The position numbers were made by a program, and so were the translations under genes. Below are positions 6,174-11,120 of a stretch of DNA of 11,120 bases, piece by piece. The stretch's first letter is position 1, and each line of letters starts with the position of its first letter. This DNA is from UBA7887 sp964408735 (lineage in GTDB: Bacteria; Pseudomonadota; Alphaproteobacteria; UBA7887), in contig CAYPAX010000125.1 in NCBI GenBank assembly GCA_964408735.1, positions 1 to 11,120 of the forward strand. Direction: 5' to 3'. The notes below the pieces were generated by a model that worked only from the letters and a program-made list of their open reading frames with translations, searched no databases and had not been told where the DNA came from.

Positions 6174-8120
6174 TTGAGGAGTGGCAAGATCAGCAACTCG
6201 AAACCGACTCCCATTCTCGACGCCATCGACTCGCCGGCCGACATCCGCAGTCTTGCGGATGCCGACCTGGTGCGGCTTGCGGACGAATTGCGCCAGGACA
6301 CGATCGAGCAGGTCTCTCGCACCGGTGGTCATCTCGGTGCCGGGCTTGGCGTGGTCGAGCTGACCGTAGCGCTGCACCACGTTTTCGACACGCCGCGCGA
6401 CCGCTTGATCTGGGACGTTGGCCATCAGGCCTATCCCCATAAGATCCTCACCGGCCGGCGCCAGCGCATGGCGGGCCTGCGCATGAAGGGTGGCCTGTCC
6501 GGCTTCACCAAGCGAGCCGAGAGCGAATACGACCCCTTCGGCACCGCGCATTCCTCGACATCGGTTTCGGCCGGGCTCGGCATGGCGGTGGCGCGCGATC
6601 TGGCCGGAGACGACAACAACGTCATCGCGGTGATCGGCGACGGCGCCATGAGTGCGGGCATGGCCTACGAGGCGATGAACAATGCCGGCTCGCTCGGCAG
6701 CCGACTGGTGGTGATCCTCAACGACAACGACATGTCGATCGCGCCGCCGGTCGGCGCCATGAGCGCCTATCTGTCGCGGCTGATCTCGTCCCACTCCTAT
6801 CGCAGCCTGCGCCACGTGGCGAGCCAGGTTGCCAAGAAATTCCCCCGCCCGATGGCGGAAATGCTGCGCCGGGCCGAGGAATATGCCCGCGGCATGGTGA
6901 CCGGCGGCACCTTGTTCGAGGAAATGGGCTTCTATTATGTCGGTCCCATCGACGGCCACAATATCGAGCATCTGCTGCCTGTCCTGAAGAACGTGCGCGA
7001 TGCCGATGCTGGCGGGCCCGTGCTGGTGCATGTGGTGACCGAGAAAGGCCATGGCTATGCGCCTGCGGTCGAATCGGCGGACAAGTATCACGGTGTCGGC
7101 AAGTTCGACGTGGTGACCGGCGCCAAGGCGAAGAAGGTCAGCAACGCCCCGAGCTATACCGGCGTCTTCGCCCAGAGCCTGATCGCCGAGGCCGAGCGCG
7201 ACGACAAGATCGTTGCCGTCACCGCGGCCATGCCGTCGGGAACCGGGCTCGACAAGTTCGCGGACACGTTTCCCGAGCGCTGTTTCGACGTGGGCCTGGC
7301 CGAACAACATGCCGTGACCTTTGCTGCCGGCATGGCCACCGAGGGCTATCGGCCCTTTGCCGCCATCTACTCCACCTTCCTGCAGCGCGGCTTCGACCAG
7401 GTGGTGCACGATGTCGCGATCCAGAAGCTGCCGGTGCGCCTGGTCATCGACCGCGCCGGTCTGGTCGGCGCCGACGGTGCCACCCATGCCGGCTCCTACG
7501 ATGTCGCCTATCTCGGCTGTCTGCCGGGCTTCGTGATCATGGCGGCTGCCGACGAGGCGGAGCTCGTGCACATGGTGGCCACCGCGGCTCGCATCGACGA
7601 CCGGCCGAGCGCGGTGCGTTTCCCGCGGGGCGAGGGCGTCGGTTGCGACATGCCTGAGTGTGGCGTGCCGCTGGAAATCGGCAAGGGCCGCGTCTTGCGC
7701 GAAGGCACGGCAGTGGCGATTCTCAGTTTCGGCGCCCGGCTTGCCGAGTGCGCCAAGGCTGCGGACGAGCTTGCCGCGCACGGTCTCTCGACGACCCTTG
7801 CCGACGCCCGCTTTGCCAAGCCCCTGGACGAGGATATGGTCAGCCGGCTGGCGCGGGAGCATGAGGTGCTGATCACCATCGAGGAAGGTGCGATCGGTGG
7901 CTTTGCGGCACACGTGCTGCAGTTCCTTGCCAAAGACGGACTGCTCGATGGTGGGCTCAAGGTTCGCCCGATGACCTTGCCGGATCGCTTTATCGATCAT
8001 GGCTCCCCGGCCGAGATGTACGAAGACGCCGGCCTGACCGCGACCGACATCGTGGTGACGGCGCTCTCTGCCCTGGGTCGCGACGACAGCGTCTCGGCAA
8101 TTGCCTCCGAGACGGCCTGA
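6174..8120 (+). CDS. dxs: 1-deoxy-D-xylulose-5-phosphate synthase
   Basis: The roughly 645-residue, full-length enzyme condenses pyruvate and glyceraldehyde 3-phosphate to 1-deoxy-D-xylulose 5-phosphate, the entry step of the MEP isoprenoid pathway. It uses thiamine diphosphate and works in the cytosol. Seen in order (numbered from the TTG): GGHLGAGLGVVELT (51-64), DVGHQAYPHK (81-90), the cofactor motif GDGAMSAG (155-162) with NDND at 183-186, GLAEQHAVTFAAGMA with the catalytic Glu377, and the transketolase motif DRAGLVGADGATHAG (426-440). The start is uncertain. TTG 6174 is the only standard start codon in the right place but has a poor ribosome site. GAGGAG at 6176-6181 is followed after 7 bases by ATC 6189, which gives the family-like N-terminus ISNSKPTPILD read as MSNSKPTPILD. 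Its place between hpnE and shc suggests it supplies precursor for hopanoids; it may be the only dxs copy or an extra one. Confidence 0.97.
   Translation: MRSGKISNSKPTPILDAIDSPADIRSLADADLVRLADELRQDTIEQVSRTGGHLGAGLGVVELTVALHHVFDTPRDRLIWDVGHQAYPHKILTGRRQRMAGLRMKGGLSGFTKRAESEYDPFGTAHSSTSVSAGLGMAVARDLAGDDNNVIAVIGDGAMSAGMAYEAMNNAGSLGSRLVVILNDNDMSIAPPVGAMSAYLSRLISSHSYRSLRHVASQVAKKFPRPMAEMLRRAEEYARGMVTGGTLFEEMGFYYVGPIDGHNIEHLLPVLKNVRDADAGGPVLVHVVTEKGHGYAPAVESADKYHGVGKFDVVTGAKAKKVSNAPSYTGVFAQSLIAEAERDDKIVAVTAAMPSGTGLDKFADTFPERCFDVGLAEQHAVTFAAGMATEGYRPFAAIYSTFLQRGFDQVVHDVAIQKLPVRLVIDRAGLVGADGATHAGSYDVAYLGCLPGFVIMAAADEAELVHMVATAARIDDRPSAVRFPRGEGVGCDMPECGVPLEIGKGRVLREGTAVAILSFGARLAECAKAADELAAHGLSTTLADARFAKPLDEDMVSRLAREHEVLITIEEGAIGGFAAHVLQFLAKDGLLDGGLKVRPMTLPDRFIDHGSPAEMYEDAGLTATDIVVTALSALGRDDSVSAIASETA
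6176..6191 (+). promoter_or_regulatory. Ribosome binding site followed by an ATC codon at dxs
   Basis: GAGGAG (6176-6181) lies 7 bases before ATC 6189-6191, the codon at which the expected Dxs N-terminus begins. The standard alternative, TTG 6174, overlaps the upstream edge of this site, so the site cannot serve it. Confidence 0.5.
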
Positions 8121-8133
8121 CGATACCGCGGCG

Positions 8134-10062
8134 ATGACGGAACCTGCGGCCACGGCAGCGGTTTGCCCGGCACTCGATCAGGCGATAGAGGAGGCCTCGG
8201 CCAAGCTCGTCTCGGCGCGCCGCGACGACGGTCACTGGTGTTTCGAGCTCGAGGCCGACTGCACCATTCCGGCCGAATACGTGATGCTCGGCCATTTCCT
8301 GGATGAGATCGAGCCTGCGCGCGAGGCCGGCATCGGCCGCTATTTGCGCGCCCGCCAGGGCGAGCATGGCGGTTGGCCGCTTTTCCATGGCGGGGATCTG
8401 GACATATCCTGTTCGGTGAAGGCCTATTACGCGCTGAAGCTGATCGGCGACGATGTCGAGGCGCGGCACATGGTCAGGGCACGTGAAGCCATCCTGGCTC
8501 ACGGCGGCGCCGCGCGCAGCAACGTCTTCACCCGCTTCGCCCTGGCCCTGTTCGGGCAGGTGCCGTGGCGCGCGGTGCCGGTGATGCCGCCCGAGATCAT
8601 GCTCTTGCCGCGCTGGTTTCCGTTCCACATGACCAAGGTCTCCTACTGGTCGCGCACGGTGATCGCGCCGCTGCTGGTGTTGGCGGCGTACAAGCCGCGG
8701 GCTCGCAATCCGCAAGGCATCGGCGTGGCGGAGCTGTTCACGGTGCCGCCCGAGCAGGAGCGCCGGTATTTTCCGCCCCGGGGCAAGGTGGCGTCGGCGT
8801 TTCTCGTGCTCGACCGCTTGTTGCGGGCCATCGAGCCCTTGGCGCCGAAGCGCATGCGGCGCCGCGCCGTCGAGCGGGCCATGGCTTTTGTCGAGGCGAG
8901 GCTCAATGGCGAGGACGGCTTGGGCGCGATCTTCCCGGCCATGGCCAATGCCTTGATGGCATACGACACGCTTGGCCATGGTCCCGGCCATCCCGAGCGA
9001 GATCTCTGCCGCAAGGCGATCGACAATCTCTTGGTCGAAGGCGACGAGGAGACCTATTGCCAGCCTTGCCTGTCGCCGGTCTGGGATACGGCACTGGCCG
9101 CTCATGCCATGCTGGAGGTCGGTGGCGAGGCCGAGCGGGCCGCTGCGGCGGAAGCCTGCGACTGGCTTGCCGAACGGCAAATCCTGGACGGTCCGGCCGA
9201 CTGGCGCGACCGCCGCCCCGACCTGCGCCCGGGCGGTTGGGCGTTCCAATATGCCAACCCCTATTATCCGGATGTGGACGATGCGGCCGTTGCCGCCATG
9301 GTGCTGCATCGTGCCGGCGAGCCGCGGCATCGGGAGAATGTCGACCGCGCCGTTGAGTGGCTCGACGGCATGCAGAGCAGCGACGGCGGCTGGGGCGCAT
9401 TCGATGTCGACAACACGCACGAATATCTCAACCACATTCCCTTTGCCGACCATGGCGCCTTGCTCGACCCGCCCACCGAGGATGTCAGTGCGCGCTGTGT
9501 CGGCGCGCTCTGCCAGGTGGGTCGTGACAGGGACGATCCGACCGTCGCAAGCGGCATCGCCTATCTCGAAGAGACCCAGCAGGACGATGGATCCTGGTTT
9601 GGCCGTTGGGGCACCAACTATGTTTATGGGATCTGGTCGGTGCTGAACTCGCTCAATATCGCGGGGTATGACATGGCGTCGGAGAGGGTGCGGCGCGCTG
9701 TCTCTTGGCTGGAATCGCGACAGCGCGAGGATGGCGGGTGGGGCGAGGATGGTGCCACTTATGAGCTTGCCCGGCGCGACGAGGTCAAGGCGAGCACGCC
9801 GTCGCAGACCGCCTGGGCGGTCTTGGCCCTGATGGCAGCGGGCGAAGTGGAGTCGGACGCCGTGCGCCGCGGTATCGACTATCTGCTGGCGGCGCCGCGC
9901 GAGGATACGCGCTGGCAGGAGGATTGGTTCACCGCTGTCGGCTTTCCGCGTGTCTTCTATCTCCGCTATCACGGCTATGCCGCCTATTTCCCGCTTTGGG
10001 CGCTCGCGCGCTATCGCAATCTGACCCGTGGTAACGCCCGCTTTCCCGCCTACGGCATGTGA
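8134..10062 (+). CDS. shc: Squalene-hopene cyclase
   Basis: The 642-residue enzyme (also called HpnF) cyclises squalene to hopene/hopanol and is a monotopic membrane-attached protein. The alpha-alpha barrel QW motifs are plain: QGEHGGW (75-81), RPGGWAFQ (365-372), QSSDGGWGAFD (414-424), QQDDGSWFGRWG (482-493) and QREDGGWGED (530-539). The catalytic acid motif, normally DxDDTA, is DVDDAA at residues 380-385, with the three acidic residues kept and Thr replaced by Ala. LLPRWFPFHMTKVSYWSRT (157-175) is a classic conserved block. The length is normal. The start is ATG 8134, 13 bases after the dxs stop; the frame is open back to a TTG at 8101 inside dxs, but those 11 residues look unconserved. The stop overlaps the hpnG start by one base. 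Confidence 0.96.
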   Translation: MTEPAATAAVCPALDQAIEEASAKLVSARRDDGHWCFELEADCTIPAEYVMLGHFLDEIEPAREAGIGRYLRARQGEHGGWPLFHGGDLDISCSVKAYYALKLIGDDVEARHMVRAREAILAHGGAARSNVFTRFALALFGQVPWRAVPVMPPEIMLLPRWFPFHMTKVSYWSRTVIAPLLVLAAYKPRARNPQGIGVAELFTVPPEQERRYFPPRGKVASAFLVLDRLLRAIEPLAPKRMRRRAVERAMAFVEARLNGEDGLGAIFPAMANALMAYDTLGHGPGHPERDLCRKAIDNLLVEGDEETYCQPCLSPVWDTALAAHAMLEVGGEAERAAAAEACDWLAERQILDGPADWRDRRPDLRPGGWAFQYANPYYPDVDDAAVAAMVLHRAGEPRHRENVDRAVEWLDGMQSSDGGWGAFDVDNTHEYLNHIPFADHGALLDPPTEDVSARCVGALCQVGRDRDDPTVASGIAYLEETQQDDGSWFGRWGTNYVYGIWSVLNSLNIAGYDMASERVRRAVSWLESRQREDGGWGEDGATYELARRDEVKASTPSQTAWAVLALMAAGEVESDAVRRGIDYLLAAPREDTRWQEDWFTAVGFPRVFYLRYHGYAAYFPLWALARYRNLTRGNARFPAYGM

Positions 10063-10769
10063 TGTCACGGGTCGGAGTCGTGACCGGACTGCACATGGAA
10101 GCCGCGGCGGTGCGCTGGGCGCTCAAGCAACGCCCGCCCGATGCCGAGGTGCTGGTGGCCTGTCATGGGCCGGGTCCGATACGCGCGCGTGCCGCGGCCC
10201 AGGCCTTGCTCGACGACGGCGCCAAGGCCCTGGCCAGCGTGGGCCTGGCGGGTGGGCTCAAGCCGATACTTTGGCCGGGCACTGTCGTGGTCGCGCGCGA
10301 TGTGGTGACAGCGAGCGGCGCCAGGTTCCATGCTGATGAAGAGTGGCGTGGGCGTGTGATCAGGCGCTTGATGGGCGACGATGACGTGGTCGAGGGCCGG
10401 CTGTTCGGGACCGATGCGCCCGTGCTTTCGGCGGCAGAAAAGGCGCAGCTCTTCGCAGACCACGAAGCTTCTGCCGTTGACATGGAGAGCCACGCCGTCG
10501 CCGCCATTGCGGATCAGGCACAGGTTCCCTTCGCAGCCGTTCGCGCCGTCGCCGATGCGCCCGAGCGTTCCGTGCCGGCACTGGCGCGCAACGGCATGCG
10601 CGAGGATGGCACGGTGACGCCCTGGCCCGTGATGGCACGCCTCCTCGGCCAGCCCTGGCGCCTGCCGGCCATGCTGGCAACGGCGCTGGAGACGCGTCGC
10701 GGTCTTGTCGCCTTGCGCAGGATCTTGCTGGAAACCGGCGCCGTTGGCGGCGTGGCGATGCCGGGCTAG
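10062..10769 (+). CDS. hpnG: Hopanoid-associated nucleosidase/phosphorylase HpnG
   Basis: The 235-residue protein has the purine nucleoside phosphorylase/MTA nucleosidase fold. HpnG acts after HpnH and removes adenine from adenosylhopane, giving the ribosyl(phosphate) hopane from which bacteriohopanetetrol and other side chains are made. Visible are VGVVTGLHMEAAAV (4-17), the glycine-rich SVGLAGGLKP (59-68), and the nucleoside-binding ASAVDMESHAVA (136-147), followed by AVRAVADAPE (159-168). The start ATG 10062 uses the last base of the shc stop (TGATG); GTG 10059, one codon earlier, is an alternative. It is the last recognisable hopanoid gene here. hpnH does not follow, so adenosylhopane must be made from a locus elsewhere if the pathway is complete. 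Confidence 0.9.
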   Translation: MSRVGVVTGLHMEAAAVRWALKQRPPDAEVLVACHGPGPIRARAAAQALLDDGAKALASVGLAGGLKPILWPGTVVVARDVVTASGARFHADEEWRGRVIRRLMGDDDVVEGRLFGTDAPVLSAAEKAQLFADHEASAVDMESHAVAAIADQAQVPFAAVRAVADAPERSVPALARNGMREDGTVTPWPVMARLLGQPWRLPAMLATALETRRGLVALRRILLETGAVGGVAMPG

Positions 10770-10871
10770 CGCGGCCACATGTTTACCATCGAATCAAGGC
10801 GCGGTGTGCATTTTAAAGACGTAAAACGCCACCGCGTCTTCAAACTGTTAGTATCGCATCATAGCGCTCGG

Positions 10872-10894
10872 GTGCCGACAATTCTTGTTGGCAC
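10872..10894 (+). terminator. Hairpin after the hopanoid operon, possible terminator
   Basis: GTGCCGACAA (10872-10881) pairs with TTGTTGGCAC (10885-10894), ten pairs with one G-U, around a TTC loop, about 100 bases after the hpnG stop. The T-rich run (10909-10914, TATTTT) comes some 14 bases later rather than directly after the stem, so it is not a textbook terminator. It may instead be a palindromic repeat unit. Confidence 0.35.
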
Positions 10895-10946
10895 GGGGGC
10901 AGGCCGTATATTTTATGAATATGGGGTATGCTATGTAACATCAAAA

Positions 10947-10992
10947 TGAAAGACCTGACCCCGATCATTTGAAAGACCTGACCCCGATCATT
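10947..10992 (+). repeat. Perfect 23-bp tandem repeat with GAAAGACCTGACCCC core
   Basis: Two identical 23-base units lie head to tail at 10947-10969 and 10970-10992. Each is T, then GAAAGACCTGACCCC, then GATCATT. As I recall it, the core (GGGGTCAGGTCTTTC on the other strand) is a kind of sequence often seen in bacterial genomes next to REP-type/IS200-like transposase genes. No transposase is present in the window. Confidence 0.85.
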
Positions 10993-11041
10993 CCAACTAC
11001 GGCTCGACGAAGGCCCTGCTGGTGTCGCGCGAATACCGAAC

Positions 11042-11059
11042 GAAAGACCTCACTTCATT
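11042..11059 (+). repeat. Degraded third copy of the tandem repeat
   Basis: GAAAGACCTCACTTCATT keeps the first nine bases and the last four of the upstream repeat unit but has lost the middle. It starts 50 bases after the perfect pair and suggests that the block was longer or was rearranged. Confidence 0.45.
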
Positions 11060-11084
11060 GCCAAGGAGTTAGCCCGAATTATTC

Positions 11085-11120
11085 ATGCCGGCCATGAGAT
11101 TTGATTGGAACGTGCGGTAT
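11085..11120 (+). CDS. Possible start of a further gene (12 codons, cut by window edge)
   Basis: From ATG 11085 the frame reads MPAMRFDWNVRY to the edge, with a second ATG at 11094. AAGGAG at 11063-11068 is 16 bases upstream, somewhat far for a ribosome site. The F-D-W...Y opening faintly recalls the start of proteobacterial gamma-glutamyltransferase-like proteins, but twelve residues cannot support an assignment. Confidence 0.3.
   Translation, partial: MPAMRFDWNVRY

Larger units (their letters stand above)
10770..11084 (+). other. Intergenic region after hpnG, no gene recognised
   Basis: The stretch is less GC-rich than the genes around it and contains no convincing reading frame. It holds an inverted repeat CGCGGTG (10800-10806) / CACCGCG (10830-10836), the hairpin at 10872-10894, the 23-bp tandem repeat at 10947-10992 and a degraded copy of it near 11042. 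TTGTTG (10885-10890) and TATATT (10907-10912), 16 bases apart, form a weak promoter-like pair overlapping the hairpin. Confidence 0.65.

Noticed and set aside
6060..8153. A 697-codon open frame on the minus strand opposite dxs
   Set aside because: It lies fully antisense to a clear dxs gene, its translation shows no family motif, and it is rich in His, Arg and Gly as expected from the mirror of GC-rich codons.
7990..10068. A 692-codon open frame on the minus strand opposite shc
   Set aside because: Same reasoning: it mirrors the codon bias of shc and has no recognisable domain or ribosome site.
10947..11059. CRISPR array
   Set aside because: The two full units are directly adjacent with no spacer, and the third is degraded, so this is a tandem repeat and not a repeat-spacer array.
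10971..11070. A forward fragment reading NYGSTKALLVSREYR that looks protein-like
   Set aside because: It has no start codon, runs into the tandem repeat upstream and a stop at about 11070, and matches nothing I recognise. It could be a decayed gene end but there is not enough to call.

Overview
The window is GC-rich bacterial chromosomal DNA whose core, about 3.1-10.8 kb on the + strand, is a hopanoid (bacterial triterpenoid) biosynthesis cluster in the order hpnC-hpnD-hpnE-dxs-shc(hpnF)-hpnG. Gene order, GC content and protein style suggest an alphaproteobacterium, perhaps of the Rhodospirillales or Rhizobiales. That placement is an inference from cluster type, not from a marker gene.

Layout. 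At 1-1093, on the minus strand, a cupin gene is followed by an alpha/beta-hydrolase gene resembling arylformamidases. The two share one base and the hydrolase runs off the left edge. Divergent from them, 1195-2376 (+) encodes an exported protein with Sel1-like repeats and a trypsin-fold domain in which all three expected catalytic residues appear replaced. A small conserved-looking hypothetical gene overlaps its end. From 2667 to 3102 there is an intergenic stretch, AT-rich at first, with a 13-bp tandem repeat, a promoter-like element, two strong GC hairpins and a T-rich tail. Together these look like a small RNA gene with its own terminator.

The hopanoid cluster is tightly packed: hpnC and hpnD overlap by 7 bases, hpnD and hpnE by 4 (ATGA), and shc and hpnG by 1 (TGATG). 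In pathway terms, Dxs feeds the MEP pathway that makes isoprenoid precursors. HpnC and HpnD turn farnesyl diphosphate into hydroxysqualene by way of presqualene diphosphate, HpnE reduces this to squalene, Shc cyclises squalene to hopene, and HpnG acts on adenosylhopane in side-chain formation. hpnH, which makes adenosylhopane and often sits beside hpnG, is not in the window. A roughly 100-base gap before dxs holds a promoter-like sequence, so dxs-shc-hpnG may have a second start of transcription.

After hpnG, 10770-11120 holds hairpins, a perfect 23-bp tandem repeat with a degraded third copy, and what may be the first codons of another gene at the right edge. The most unusual points are: two genes (2358 and dxs at 6189) with an ATC codon exactly 7 bases after a strong Shine-Dalgarno sequence and no equally good standard start; the candidate small RNA; the apparently inactive protease domain; a DVDDA variant of the squalene-hopene cyclase active-site motif; and the tandem repeat block after hpnG. 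I did not find a clearly new multi-gene system.
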